Below, in pieces: positions 1-9,302 of a stretch of DNA of 64,000 nt (within the stretch, counting starts at the first letter, position 1; each line of letters opens with the position of its first letter). Where the stretch lies: assembly GCA_963771305.1 (NCBI GenBank), contig CAVYTS010000013.1, positions 186,001-250,000 on the forward strand. Direction: 5' to 3'. This stretch comes from CAJCIT01 sp963771305. Lineage in GTDB: Bacteria; Acidobacteriota; Terriglobia; Bryobacterales; Bryobacteraceae. Both the position numbers and the translations under genes were made by a program. The notes beneath the pieces were generated by a model. It was given only the letters and a program-made list of their open reading frames with translations, ran no database searches and had not been told where the DNA came from.

Positions 1-2229
1 TAGAAAGCAGCCGTGCGCTTGGCTGCGCCTCTCATCGGCCCTAAGGAGCAGTTCCGAATACCCAGGTAAGGACTGCAATGGCGTCAGCCACGGATCACTT
101 ACTAGCGCTGATCCACAGAGAAACCCACGCTCGATCACACTGGAAAGCATGGTAGCGGATCGCTCGCGCTCGTTAATCTTCGCCAGTTGCCGTGCCGTGT
201 AAAAGAGGGTTTCAGGATCTCGGCCTGTCAGCAACTCTCCCTCGACGATCGCGCGTAGACATGCTGCGAAGTTCCCTTCGAGGTAACGTCGGAGCGATTG
301 CATAATTGCGCGGAAGGCCCCGGTAGCCCTCCCTGATCGCTCGCGTTCACAGAGACATGCCAGGGCTTTCTCGTTTTCACCTAGCATGACCATGGCGGCA
401 CAATCAAGGTAGTAACCGTGCGTTCCGTAGGACTCAAGCGCCTTCTGATAGTCTCCAATAAGAAAAAAGGTGTGCGCGACGCTCGTCGAAAGATGTGGAT
501 CGAGGTGTCGAGCACGCTCATGCGCAGCCACGGAAGCGTTTAACTCCCCGCAATACCGGCAGGCCTGGACGAGCCCCGCGAACAGGTCGGGATCGTTTCG
601 ACGGAAGCGTGCGCGTTCAAGCAACCTCAGCATTGCCGGCAGCGCTCGACCCTTGTCGGATTCGATTTGGGTGTATAGGTTATGTGCGATCGGAAGGTCC
701 GGATTGAGAGCGAACGCTTTGCGAAAAGCCTCGTCAGCCCGTGCCAAATTCTGGTCGGCATCCTCCCCGAACTTCTCAAGGAAGCGGTAAGCCCGCCCCA
801 ACCGTGCCCAGGTAGGCGCATATGCCGGGTCTTCCTCGAGACTCTGTATATAGAGGTCGCGGGCGAGCCTCATGTTATCTAGAGTTCGGGATTCCACAAT
901 CTGATTGGCGCGAAGGTAATATTCGTACGCCCTGGCATTCGCGGGCATGTCGTGCCGGAGAGTGCGGTGTTCCCGTTCGCTCAGCGGCAATCGGAGCGAG
1001 TGCACAATACGGTCGGACAATTCGTCCTGAAGCCGGAAAAGATCTTGCACCGACGCCGTGACCGTATCCGACCAGATCACGGCTCCACTTGGGGCCTCGA
1101 CAAGTTGGTAAGTGAGCCGAATCTGACCTTTGGAACTCATCAATGACCCGGTCAGGATGGCGTCTACGTCCGCTTCGGTTGCGACTCGCCGGGGATCCGG
1201 AGGGCCCTCGAAGCGGGCTGCAACCAGACTCGAACGTACAACGATGCCGTCGGCGCCCGAGAGGGAACTGCTGATCGCGTCCGGCAGACTGTAGGCGAGA
1301 AAGTCAGTCTCCTCATCACTCCTGAGCACGCGAAACGGCAGTGCTATCAGACGCGTAACGGTTCTCGCTGGGACCAAAACCGCCGTGCTGGAGGACAGCG
1401 CCACCGCTGATAGCACGTTAAGCATTTCTTGAGCCGAGCAGTAACGGTCCTGAGGGCACTTTGCCAGCGCGCGGCGGGTAACCTGATCAAGTGCCTCGAT
1501 TTCTCGTGAACCGGCGAGCAGGGGCGGGTTGTGGTGCACGACCGCGTAAAGCACGTCGAGGATCGAGGCGCCTTCGAACGCGGCCCTTCCCGCGAGCATT
1601 TCGTAGATGATACAGCCGACAGCGAAAATATCGGAGGCTGGACCAGCGACCAGTCCAGCAACTTGTTCTGGCGCCATATACGGCGGAGTTCCCACGATCC
1701 TTCCAGGACTCGTCAAGGTCGTAGCGGTTCTCGTACGCTCCGCATCGCCGAGGAGCACGGTGCATTCTGAGCGCGCAAGGCCGAAATCGAGGAGCTTTAC
1801 GCCATGCGGCGTCAGGAACACATTCGAAGGCTTCAGGTCGCGATGGACGATTTCAAGAGCGTGCAACGCACAGAGCGCTTCCAGAATCTGGCGCGCGATC
1901 TGCACAGCCTCAGCGACCGGCAGCGGTCCGCCCGCCAGCCGCTCTGCCAGCGACTGTCCCTCGAGTAATTCCAGCACCAGGAAAACCGTCTCGCCGTCTT
2001 CGCCCGCGTCGAACAGCTGGCAGACGTGGGGATGACTCACCCGGGCAAGCGACTGAGCTTCGCGCCAGAGTCGTTTGCGCGCCTCTTCCGTCTCGTCCGT
2101 GCCGCGGAGGGTCTTGATTGCGACCGCTCGTCTGAGGCGTTCGTCCCTGGCCTCATACACCACACCCATGCCCCCCTCCCCGATTTTTCGGACGATCCGG
2201 TAGTGGCCGACGGTCTCGTGCACAGGCAC
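1..2229 (-). CDS. Serine/threonine protein kinase with C-terminal TPR-like region (3' end off the window)
   Basis: Open reading frame runs without a stop to base 1, so the C-terminus is missing (743 codons seen). The kinase domain is complete: glycine loop KIGEGGMGVVYEA near residue 15, Lys in AVAIK near 39, catalytic HRDLKPSN at about 129, LLDFGLA near 150, and YMAPEQ in the activation segment. A middle region (FRVLRSDEETDFLAYSL, ILTGSLMSSKGQIRLTYQLV) resembles the part of CadC/adenylate-cyclase-like proteins that precedes TPRs, and helical TPR-like repeats follow (NARAYEYYLRANQ, PTWARLGRAYRFLEKFGED). No strong membrane segment was seen. The start is GTG at 2229 or the in-frame GTG at 2223; an in-frame stop lies just upstream, so it cannot be much longer. 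Likely a soluble Hanks-type signalling kinase; substrate unknown. Confidence 0.9.
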   Translation of the reverse strand, partial: MPVHETVGHYRIVRKIGEGGMGVVYEARDERLRRAVAIKTLRGTDETEEARKRLWREAQSLARVSHPHVCQLFDAGEDGETVFLVLELLEGQSLAERLAGGPLPVAEAVQIARQILEALCALHALEIVHRDLKPSNVFLTPHGVKLLDFGLARSECTVLLGDAERTRTATTLTSPGRIVGTPPYMAPEQVAGLVAGPASDIFAVGCIIYEMLAGRAAFEGASILDVLYAVVHHNPPLLAGSREIEALDQVTRRALAKCPQDRYCSAQEMLNVLSAVALSSSTAVLVPARTVTRLIALPFRVLRSDEETDFLAYSLPDAISSSLSGADGIVVRSSLVAARFEGPPDPRRVATEADVDAILTGSLMSSKGQIRLTYQLVEAPSGAVIWSDTVTASVQDLFRLQDELSDRIVHSLRLPLSEREHRTLRHDMPANARAYEYYLRANQIVESRTLDNMRLARDLYIQSLEEDPAYAPTWARLGRAYRFLEKFGEDADQNLARADEAFRKAFALNPDLPIAHNLYTQIESDKGRALPAMLRLLERARFRRNDPDLFAGLVQACRYCGELNASVAAHERARHLDPHLSTSVAHTFFLIGDYQKALESYGTHGYYLDCAAMVMLGENEKALACLCERERSGRATGAFRAIMQSLRRYLEGNFAACLRAIVEGELLTGRDPETLFYTARQLAKINERERSATMLSSVIERGFLCGSALVSDPWLTPLQSLPGYSELLLRADERRSQAHGCFL

Positions 2230-2407
2230 CCTGGTTCATACTAGTCCCACGCTTTGCATCGACGCAATGCTACCAATCAATCCGTTTTCTTAATGTTCGT
2301 TTTCGGGTAAACCCTCCCGGATGCGCACACGAACCACTAGACCTGCGCGCATAAGTTGTCCCAATTCAGCGGCCGCCTTTGGCGTTATCGGTGCCAGCAG
2401 CATTCGC

Positions 2408-3436
2408 ATGATCATGCTGAAGCCTTGGCTGAACTACTGCGCAGTGCCGGCGTTGGTGGTCGGATGCACCTTTGCGCAGCCTATGCCCGTGCAGACTTTT
2501 CCTCTTCGTGATACGAATGGCTTAATTGCGCCTAAAGTGAAAACGGAGGCGGTGAACTATCTAGGACGCGAATCCGTCCGGATCACCGTGGACGGGGACG
2601 ACCGCGATGGCCTCGCGCTGCTGCCGGGCACCGATTTCCAGGATGGAGTGATCGAGGCGGATATCGCACTGAAGACCACAACGCCGCCGGGTGTCCGGTA
2701 TCCGGGCTTTGTCGGGATTGCGTTCCGCGTCCGGCCCGACGCATCGCACTACGAGTTGTTCTACCTCAGGCCGGGAAACTCGGAGGCGCCGGACCAGGCC
2801 ATGCGAAACCATGCCGTCCAGTATGTCTCGGAGCCCGGCTTCGGATGGTATCGCCTGCGCCGGGAATGGCCGTGGGTTTATGAGTCGCATGCGGAACTGG
2901 CGAAGGAGACCTGGACAAAAGTGCGGATCGAGGTGGCCGGCCGCGCCGCGAAACTCTATCTAAACGGATCGGCCAAGCCGAGTCTGGTGGTGGATGGTTT
3001 GAAGGGCGAGGATTTGCGCGGCGCCGTCGGGCTCTGGGCCTTCACCTTGGAGGAGGCATATTTCTCCAACGTGCGCATTACGCCTTCCGTGCCGCAGAAC
3101 CTGAAAAGTGGCTCGGACATCGCTGGTTCCTGGGAGATGCAGTATTCCAGCGACGCGGGCGGGATGGGCGCATTAATGAAATTACAGCGCGATGGAAGCA
3201 AAGTGACCGGAACATGGTCCGGCCCACTGGGAGAGGACCGCGCGATAGCCGGCACTTGGCGAAACGGCTACGTGGAACTTTCGTTCCCTGGTGAGTGGCC
3301 GAAGGAGAGCCCGAACGGCGCTCCGGGCCCGGTCAATGCGCTTCTGGCCGGTTGGATCGACGGCGACTCCGGCAAGGGGCGGATGCGCGTAGAAGGGCGT
3401 TCCGACGGTGTCTGGATAGCGAAGCGTAAGGAATAA
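2408..3436 (+). CDS. Exported protein with LamG/concanavalin-like domain
   Basis: Start chosen at MIMLKPWLNYC (2408; ATG 2414 is also possible) because a signal peptide follows; the frame is open upstream to 2321 but that stretch looks non-coding. The signal ends in LVVGCTFAQ, which could be a lipobox (V-V-G-C) or a type I cleavage site. Mature residues about 30-220 look like the laminin-G/DUF1080 type beta-sandwich (GFVGIAFRVRPDASHYELFY, AKLYLNGSAKPSLVV, LWAFTLEEAYFSNVRIT). The C-terminal third (GSWEMQYSSDAGG to RSDGVWIAKRKE) has the rhythm of a small beta-barrel. No catalytic motif recognised. Probably periplasmic or surface-exposed; function unknown. It stands alone between the divergent kinase and convergent fdhA. 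Confidence 0.75.
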   Translation: MIMLKPWLNYCAVPALVVGCTFAQPMPVQTFPLRDTNGLIAPKVKTEAVNYLGRESVRITVDGDDRDGLALLPGTDFQDGVIEADIALKTTTPPGVRYPGFVGIAFRVRPDASHYELFYLRPGNSEAPDQAMRNHAVQYVSEPGFGWYRLRREWPWVYESHAELAKETWTKVRIEVAGRAAKLYLNGSAKPSLVVDGLKGEDLRGAVGLWAFTLEEAYFSNVRITPSVPQNLKSGSDIAGSWEMQYSSDAGGMGALMKLQRDGSKVTGTWSGPLGEDRAIAGTWRNGYVELSFPGEWPKESPNGAPGPVNALLAGWIDGDSGKGRMRVEGRSDGVWIAKRKE

Positions 3437-3469
3437 GAGCCCTCCTGTCCCGGCGAACTCAGCACACCG

Positions 3470-4663
3470 CTAGGCAGCCACCATGTGATGGGGGTCGATC
3501 ACGAACTTTTTGGCAGCGCCACGGTCGAAGTCCCGATAACCTTCAGCGGCCTGGTCGAGAGAAATGACCTCGACATTCACAGCCTTGGCGATCTGGATCT
3601 TGTCGTGTAGGATGGCCCGCATCAGCTGGCGATGATAGCGCATAACCGGACATTGGCCGGTTGTGAAGGTATGAGATTTTGCCCACCCGAGTCCGATGCG
3701 GATGCTCAGGTTGCCTGTCTTAGCAGCAGCGTCCACGCCGCCCGGGTCGTCCGTCACGTAAAGGCCCGGTATTCCAAGCGCTCCGCCAGCGCGTGTGATC
3801 GTCATTAGCGAATTCAGCACTGTCGCGGGACGTTCCACCGCGGCTTCCGCTCCGTGCCCTCGGGCTTCAAATCCGACGCAATCGACCGCACAGTCCACCT
3901 CGGGGACGCCGACAATCTGCTCAATTTGCTCGGCGAGCGAAGCTGATTTCTTCAGATCGATGGTTTGACATCCGAAACTCCGCGCCTGTGCCAGGCGCTC
4001 CTCGATCAGATCTCCGACAATGACCACGGCTGCTCCGAGCAGGTGGCAAGCAGCAGCCGACGCTAAGCCCACGGGTCCCGCACCGGCCACGTACACGATG
4101 GTTCCGGGACCGACGCCCGCCGTGACCGCGCCATGATAGCCGGTCGGGAAGATATCGGAAAGGAGCGTTAGGTCCTTGATCTTCGCCATGGCCTGCGCCT
4201 TGTCGGGGAATTTGAGCAGATTAAAGTCAGCGTACGGGCACATGACGTACTCCGCTTGGCCTCCGACCCATCCACCCATGTCGACATATCCGTACGCCGC
4301 ACCTGGGCGCGCAGGGTTGACGTTGAGGCAGATGCCGGTTTTTCCCTCTTTGCAGTTGCGGCATCGCCCGCAGGCAATGTTGAACGGTACCGAGACGAGG
4401 TCGCCCGTTTTGATGAACTCGACGTCGCGTCCCGCCTCGAGCACTTCACCGGTTATTTCATGCCCCAGAATCAATCCCTTGGGCGCGGTTGTGCGTCCAC
4501 GGACCATGTGCTGGTCGCTGCCGCAGATGTTCGTGGTAACGATCTTCAAAATAACGCCGTGCTCGCATTTACGAGTGCCGAGCGCTAGCTCCGGGAAATC
4601 TATTGAATGAATCTCTACTTTGCCGGGCCCCATGTAAGCGACCCCTCGATTGGACGTGGCCAT
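3470..4663 (-). CDS. fdhA: Glutathione-independent, zinc-dependent formaldehyde dehydrogenase
   Basis: 397 residues, matching the roughly 399 of Pseudomonas putida FdhA, which oxidises formaldehyde to formate with NAD+ without glutathione. Visible hallmarks: catalytic zinc site around TTNICGSDQHMVRGRT and LGHEITGEV, structural zinc cysteines in CGRCRNCKEGKTGIC, the family-specific NPARPGAAYGYVDMGGW, and the Rossmann loop VAGAGPVGLASAAA. Near-identity of these motifs to FdhA as I remember it separates it from general alcohol dehydrogenases. An AraC regulator lies upstream on the same strand (about 155 bases away) and may control it. The formate-linked fdhD is far away (48.9 kb) and not obviously coupled. 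Confidence 0.93.
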   Translation of the reverse strand: MATSNRGVAYMGPGKVEIHSIDFPELALGTRKCEHGVILKIVTTNICGSDQHMVRGRTTAPKGLILGHEITGEVLEAGRDVEFIKTGDLVSVPFNIACGRCRNCKEGKTGICLNVNPARPGAAYGYVDMGGWVGGQAEYVMCPYADFNLLKFPDKAQAMAKIKDLTLLSDIFPTGYHGAVTAGVGPGTIVYVAGAGPVGLASAAACHLLGAAVVIVGDLIEERLAQARSFGCQTIDLKKSASLAEQIEQIVGVPEVDCAVDCVGFEARGHGAEAAVERPATVLNSLMTITRAGGALGIPGLYVTDDPGGVDAAAKTGNLSIRIGLGWAKSHTFTTGQCPVMRYHRQLMRAILHDKIQIAKAVNVEVISLDQAAEGYRDFDRGAAKKFVIDPHHMVAA

Positions 4664-4818
4664 GTCTAGTTGCCTCCTTCGGCAAAACTTCGCGCGGTGA
4701 ACATAACATCAAGTCTTAGCGGGGGTGTCAAGTGGCTCGCCTTGCCGCGTTGATTTGAATCAGGAAGCGTCTTGGGGATCGTAGCGCCGCGATCAGGAGG
4801 GCAACCGCTTTTTACCTT

Positions 4819-5811
4819 TCAGATCGCCGCACAGAAGGGCGCCGGCGAACTCTTATGATGGCTACGGTATCGGCCCGGAGGCTGCCCGAACTCACGCTTG
4901 AAGGCGCGATTAAAGGCCGCCTCCGATTCGTATCCGACGCCGGCGGCAATCTCCGCGACGCCCCGCGATGTTCCTTCCAGTGACCGCGCGGCCAATTGAA
5001 GCCTCCAGAGGGTCAAGCACGTCATGGGCGGCTCAGCGAGGTACCGTGTAAAACGTTCCACGAGAGCCGGCCGTGAAATGCCCACCTCGCCCCCGAGATC
5101 GGCAATCGTCCACGGATGGGCGATGCGCCTATGCAGCAATCCGAGGCTTTTCCCCACAATAGGATCGCGTGCGCCTGCGAGCCACCCCATCTGTTGCTCG
5201 GGCAAACCGGCAACGTAGCGCCGTAAGGCATCAACGAACAAGGCCTCCGACAGCTTGGCAAGCATCGCTTCACCGCCGAGCCGCCCCGAAGCTGCTTCTT
5301 CCACCAGGTGCAGGATGGAGTTCTCAAGCCACCAGTGTCCGGAGCGATCCGTCCGCATATTGACTTTAAAGACTGGGGGCAGTCCGCTTAGTATCGGCCG
5401 GCTGAGGTAGGGATCGCAGGTCATGTACCCACACACGAATCGCGAAGTATCACCGCCGCCTCCAGCATGCAAGGGGCTCAAGTCGTGCGACTCAATCTTG
5501 GCCGTAATCCCGTAGTTAGGGGCTGGCCGTTTGGTCCCTTTGCCGCTGCTCATATGGTGCGGATGCCCATGCGGAAAGATGACAACATCTCCAGGCCTAA
5601 GCTGAAGGGACTGTCCGTCCGCTAACTCGACGACTGCTCCCCCGTCGACAACCAGATGGTAGAGCACAAAGTGTGCCGTCCCCAGGCCGAGAGCAGCCGC
5701 CATCGTAGCCGACGCGGGCGCCGAAAAACCCCAGGGAGCGGAGAACTCGGCGCTGAAGAACACGGCGCCGTGCAGCTTAACCCCGCTCAAAATCTCGGAG
5801 AATGCATCCAT
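4819..5811 (-). CDS. AraC-family transcriptional regulator with N-terminal cupin domain
   Basis: Residues about 1-190 form a cupin-type ligand-binding domain (MDAFSEILSGVKLHGAVFF start, then LRPGDVVIFPHGHPHHMSSG). Residues about 220-320 hold two helix-turn-helix motifs (HPWTIADLGGEVGISRPALV and EIAAGVGYESEAAFNRAFKR followed by GQPPGRYR), the AraC signature. Length 330 fits the cupin_6/AraC subfamily. It reads towards fdhA and away from the decayed methyltransferase block, so either could be its target; the ligand cannot be deduced. Confidence 0.9.
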   Translation of the reverse strand: MDAFSEILSGVKLHGAVFFSAEFSAPWGFSAPASATMAAALGLGTAHFVLYHLVVDGGAVVELADGQSLQLRPGDVVIFPHGHPHHMSSGKGTKRPAPNYGITAKIESHDLSPLHAGGGGDTSRFVCGYMTCDPYLSRPILSGLPPVFKVNMRTDRSGHWWLENSILHLVEEAASGRLGGEAMLAKLSEALFVDALRRYVAGLPEQQMGWLAGARDPIVGKSLGLLHRRIAHPWTIADLGGEVGISRPALVERFTRYLAEPPMTCLTLWRLQLAARSLEGTSRGVAEIAAGVGYESEAAFNRAFKREFGQPPGRYRSHHKSSPAPFCAAI

Positions 5812-6043
5812 TCAGACCTTTGGACTGCCTGCAAAGTTCCCCGGGTCTCCGCGCAAAGAAATCTGCCTTCGGGAGCCGTTCGAGCAAATTGTAGCGACGC
5901 TCGGGCATGGTTGTCACGACGTAGGCACCACACAATGGTGTCGTGAGTAGGTTCTTCAACAAATCCTCTGAGGGTTAGTCGAGGCAGAAGGGAACCCAGA
6001 ACAGACTCTCTCGCGGATGGAAGTGTTGGTATGAAGGAGCATT

Positions 6044-6857
6044 ATGAATCCGAACAAGGCGTAGTGGAAAAAGGGCGACTTTACCGAAATTGCCGCCTTC
6101 ATGCGTGAATCAGGAGAAGCGTCGTGAAGTCCTTGGCAGTCTCGCCGCCGCTCAAGGCCTTGGACTTGGGCTGCGGCGACGGCACTACGGCCGTTCCACT
6201 CGCCCACTTGGGGGCTGACGTTGTTGGAATCGACATCGCCAGCAACCTGGTTGAGGCCGGCAACAGGCGAGCCGCACAGGCGGGTCTCAACAGGCTCAAG
6301 TTCCAAGAGGGAGATGCCTGCAACTTGCATGGGGTCGACGATCAATCGTTTGATTTGACCCTTTCCGTGTATTTGGTGCGATGTTTGCGCCCAAGCCTTT
6401 CGAGGTAGCCAAGGAGATGGTCCGAGTGACAAAACCGGGCGGCCGCATTGTCATGGGCAATTGGATTCCTGGCGATCCGACTTTCGTTGCGGATTTGCTG
6501 AAGGTCAGCTCATCCTTCACGCCTCCCCCTCCAGAGGGCTTTGTCAGCCCAATGACTTGGGGCGTGGACACTCACATCATCGAGCGTTTTGGCCAGGCCG
6601 GAGTTCCGAAAGAAAGCATTTCGATGGTCAAGGACACGTTTCACTTCATTTCCCATAACAAAGGCCCGGCAGAAGTGGTGGAGTCATTTAGGCGATTTTA
6701 TGGCCCGACCCTGAACGCCTTCGAAGCCGCTGAAAAGAGCGGAAGAGAAGAAGAGCTCCACGAGCAGCTCCTGGAATTAGCGAAGGTGCGGAACAGGAAC
6801 GCTAACGGGGGCACTTCAATCCCGGCTACCTTCTTGCGCGTGACGGTTTGTCTCTGA
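6044..6857 (+). pseudogene. Class I SAM-dependent methyltransferase, broken by three lesions
   Basis: Reading across frames gives one continuous methyltransferase: MNPNKA(stop)WKKGDFTEIAAFMRESGEA, then VKSLAVSPPLKALDLGCGDGTTA (SAM-binding loop), then FGAMFAPKPFEVAKEMVRVTKPGG up to SIPATFLRVTVCL. Lesions: in-frame TAG at 6062-6064 where the family has a Leu/Trp pair; loss of one base at about 6119-6122 (GCGTCGTGA in place of GCG-CTC-GTG); two extra bases (or one lost) at 6370-6371 inside the VFGAMFAP motif. The nonsense codon makes a pure homopolymer-type sequencing error unlikely. Together with the DinB remnant and frameshifted DUF7010 that follow, it marks a decaying gene cluster. Confidence 0.85.
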
Positions 6858-6858
6858 G

Positions 6859-6966
6859 ATGAACCACCGATCTGAGGCCCTCGCCTTTCGTCTCGAGGAT
6901 CATGCCGTGCGCCACAGCTATCACGATCTCGCAGAGATCCGAGCGGCGCTCACGGCCACACCTTGA
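6859..6966 (+). pseudogene. Remnant of a DinB-family protein, ends joined by an internal deletion
   Basis: A 35-codon ORF begins one base after the methyltransferase stop: MNHRSEALAFRLE joined to DHAVRHSYHDLAEIRAAL. The first part looks like the start of DinB-like proteins (MNxRAEALAxRLE), the second like their last helix (LEDHAVRHSYHHLxxIRAAL as I recall it). If so, about 120 residues are missing from the middle and the junction falls on Leu-Glu, which occurs in both ends, as expected for deletion between short direct repeats. It is too short to fold as DinB. The family call is from memory and needs a search. Confidence 0.5.
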
Positions 6967-7025
6967 CGCAGGCCGCTCCCTCTGTTCTGGACCGCGGCGC
7001 CGCTGGGAGTAGGATATCCATTACG

Positions 7026-7554
7026 ATGGAAATCACAGCGGCGCAGCGGGACATACGAACGGATTTCCTTGGAGGGTTCCCGGGGCAAATGGTGGCCAGT
7101 GGGGTGTGGTTTCTTTCCGCCGCCACGGCAACGTGGTATTCGTCCAACGCCGCGATCTGGGTACTGGTTCTGGGCGGAACATTCATTTTTCCTCTCACCC
7201 AATTGCTGTTACGCCTCATGGGTGTTGCCGAAGGGGCACCCCATGAACGCCCTCGCCACGCAAGTGGCGTTCACTTTGCCGCTCAATCTTCCGTTGATCT
7301 TAGCGGCCACAGTCCATAACCGGTACTGGTTCTACCCAGCGTTCATGGTTGCGCTGGGCTCACACTACGTGCCGTTTATGTTTCTGTATGGAATGTGGCA
7401 ATTCGGCGCACTAGCAGCCGGGTTACTGGGATCGGGGGTCGTCATTGGCATGTATCTCCCTACCGTGTTTAGTTTGGGCGGCTGGTTCACCGCGGCCGCA
7501 CTTCTGGTGTTTGCCCTCATCGCGCGAAGTGTCGTGCTCTCAACCCAGAAATAG
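7026..7554 (+). pseudogene. DUF7010-like integral membrane protein, frameshifted
   Basis: First half in one frame (MEITAAQRDIRTDFLGGFPG, two membrane helices, ending at LLRLMGVAEG), second half in another (HPMNALATQVAFTLPLNLPL to LLVFALIARSVVLSTQK, about four helices). The frames meet at the GGGG run at 7233-7236, where one extra G explains the break. The joined product would be about 176 residues with six hydrophobic segments. An alternative TTG start at 6963 exists, but the ATG at 7026 gives the natural N-terminus. The DUF7010 assignment is from memory of similar small membrane proteins. Whether the single frameshift is real or an error cannot be told here; the two genes before it are decayed. 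Confidence 0.7.
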
Positions 7555-7644
7555 ACTCTCCTCGTTTGTTCAGCCCTACGGGGGTTGTGGGGTGGTACAC
7601 TTCGCCCATGCTTGCCGTGCCGTCGCCGGCGGCATCACCGATCA

Positions 7645-8685
7645 ATGACCACCTATGCTGCACAGTCCCCGCGCGCACCGTCGCTCGCCCTTAGAATTCT
7701 GCGGGCAATCGCGAACACGTTCGTTTGGTTTGTGGCTTTGCTGCTCACGTTTTGGGCGGTGGCTGCACTTTATGTCGATGTCCGAATCGAGATGTTGCGA
7801 ATTCCGACGGTCGTGGTTTACGTTCTTACCGTCATCGCGATCCTAAGAGTCTTCAAACTCAGCCTGATGGCCGCCGCATTATGTTTGGGATGCTTTTGTA
7901 TCGTCCTTTTGTGGTGGCTTAACCTGAAGCCCACCAACACGTCCGACTGGCAGGCCAACGTCGACAGGACAGCGTGGACTGAAATGGACGGGGACAAAGT
8001 CACCATTCACAATCTACGGAATTGCGGCTACCGCACCGAAGACGATTACTCAAATTGCTGGGGCGACAAGACAGTTTACCTATCTCAACTCCGCGGTGCG
8101 GATCTGTTCTTCACTACCTGGGGAGTGCCCTATATCGGCCACCCGATTGTGAGCTTCCAATTTGGAGACAAAGAACACATCGCGTTCTCTATTGAGGTGC
8201 GTTACAAGGTTGGCCAATCCTACTCGGCGTTACTTGGTTTTTTCCGGCAATTCGAGCTGATTTTCACGACGGCAGAGGAGCGCGATGTGATTCGGCTGCG
8301 CACGAATTTCCGCAAAGACGAGGAGGTGTTCATGTATCACCTGAACATCACGCCCGAGCAGGCGAGGGCGATCTTCCTTCTCTATACCAACTACGAGAAC
8401 AAGTTGAGCAAACAACCCGAGTGGTACAACGCGGTGACTAAGAACTGCACAACCACGCTCGACCGGCAAATGGCGGCTGACGTGTCCAATCCTCAGCCAT
8501 GGAATTATCAGCTGCTTTTGAACGGTACTCTGGATGCTCTTTTGTATCAGCGAAACCGGCTGGTTACAGGCGGTCTGCCATTCCCCGAGTTGAAGCAGCG
8601 AGAGCACATTAATGCTGCGGCTCAGGCAGCCGGCAATTCGCCCGACTATTCGGAACTAATCCGCGTGGGCCGGGCAGGATTCTAA
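7645..8685 (+). CDS. DUF4105 (Lnb-like) membrane-anchored protein
   Basis: 346 residues from ATG 7645; the frame is open upstream to 7585 but that part is Arg/His-rich and unlikely. Three hydrophobic segments lie in the first 100 residues (NTFVWFVALLLTFWAVAALY, IPTVVVYVLTVIAIL, AALCLGCFCIVLLWWL), followed by a soluble domain with the DUF4105 features: the NLRNCGYRTEDDYSNCW region, GHPIVSFQFGDKEHIAFSIE, and the conserved VTKNCTTTLDRQ near residue 285, whose Cys is invariant in the family. Homologues are periplasmic-facing proteins of unknown or proposed peptidase-like activity. It is followed at 30 bases by a small soluble protein. Confidence 0.85.
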   Translation: MTTYAAQSPRAPSLALRILRAIANTFVWFVALLLTFWAVAALYVDVRIEMLRIPTVVVYVLTVIAILRVFKLSLMAAALCLGCFCIVLLWWLNLKPTNTSDWQANVDRTAWTEMDGDKVTIHNLRNCGYRTEDDYSNCWGDKTVYLSQLRGADLFFTTWGVPYIGHPIVSFQFGDKEHIAFSIEVRYKVGQSYSALLGFFRQFELIFTTAEERDVIRLRTNFRKDEEVFMYHLNITPEQARAIFLLYTNYENKLSKQPEWYNAVTKNCTTTLDRQMAADVSNPQPWNYQLLLNGTLDALLYQRNRLVTGGLPFPELKQREHINAAAQAAGNSPDYSELIRVGRAGF

Positions 8686-8715
8686 GGGTCGCTAGATTCG
8701 TGAGCCAATAGGAAT

Positions 8716-9186
8716 ATGCGGAAAACCTTCATCAAAGAAAGCCTGCCGGACGTTTCGACCGAGCCAGGTCAGTGGCTTGAGCTTGAAACCCTCGCCAGCG
8801 TGGCAGTCACGTCGGAGACCCCTGACCATCCGATTGAATCTGTCTTTTCGGCCCCAGCTGGTGCGGGATGGCGCGCTGCCGAAGCCGGCAAGCAAGTAAT
8901 CCGATTGATATTCGATCAGCCCCATGACGTTCACCGGATCCAGCTTCGGTTTTCTGAGACTGGCGTGGAGCGCACCCAGGAGTTCGTTCTTGAATGGGCG
9001 CCCCCGGGTGGTCCGCTCAGAGAGATCGTTCGCCAGCAGTGGAACTTCAACCCCGAAGGCGCGAATTCTGAAGTCGAGGATTATCACGTCGATTTGAAGA
9101 GTCTCTCCGTTTTGCAGCTAACCATCAATCCGGACATCACGCACGCCCTTGCCCCAGCCAGCTTGAGCCATTGGCGCGTGGCCTGA
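8716..9186 (+). CDS. Small discoidin-like/carbohydrate-binding-type protein
   Basis: 156 residues, no signal peptide. The pattern (WLELETLASVAVTSETPDHPIES, IRLIFDQPHDVHRIQLRFSE, LQLTINPDI, ASLSHWRVA ending) resembles the F5/8 type C (galactose-binding-like) beta-sandwich, in which an interaction surface sits on one jelly-roll end. No enzyme motif. It lies 30 bases after the DUF4105 gene and 120 bases before a GH1 beta-glucosidase, so a role in sugar binding is possible but only inferred. Start ATG 8716. Confidence 0.65.
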   Translation: MRKTFIKESLPDVSTEPGQWLELETLASVAVTSETPDHPIESVFSAPAGAGWRAAEAGKQVIRLIFDQPHDVHRIQLRFSETGVERTQEFVLEWAPPGGPLREIVRQQWNFNPEGANSEVEDYHVDLKSLSVLQLTINPDITHALAPASLSHWRVA

Positions 9187-9302
9187 TCGGGCCGTCGCTA
9201 CGCGTCGTCGCGCAAGTCGAACCACCCATTGTGTAATATGGGTGCGGCCGCGACTAACTTGATGCGCCGATGAAGACGGCGCCAGCCAGTGGCCTCACAC
9301 AT

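Noticed and set aside
5956..6432. 158-codon frame on the minus strand
   Set aside because: Antisense of the methyltransferase pseudogene; no motif.
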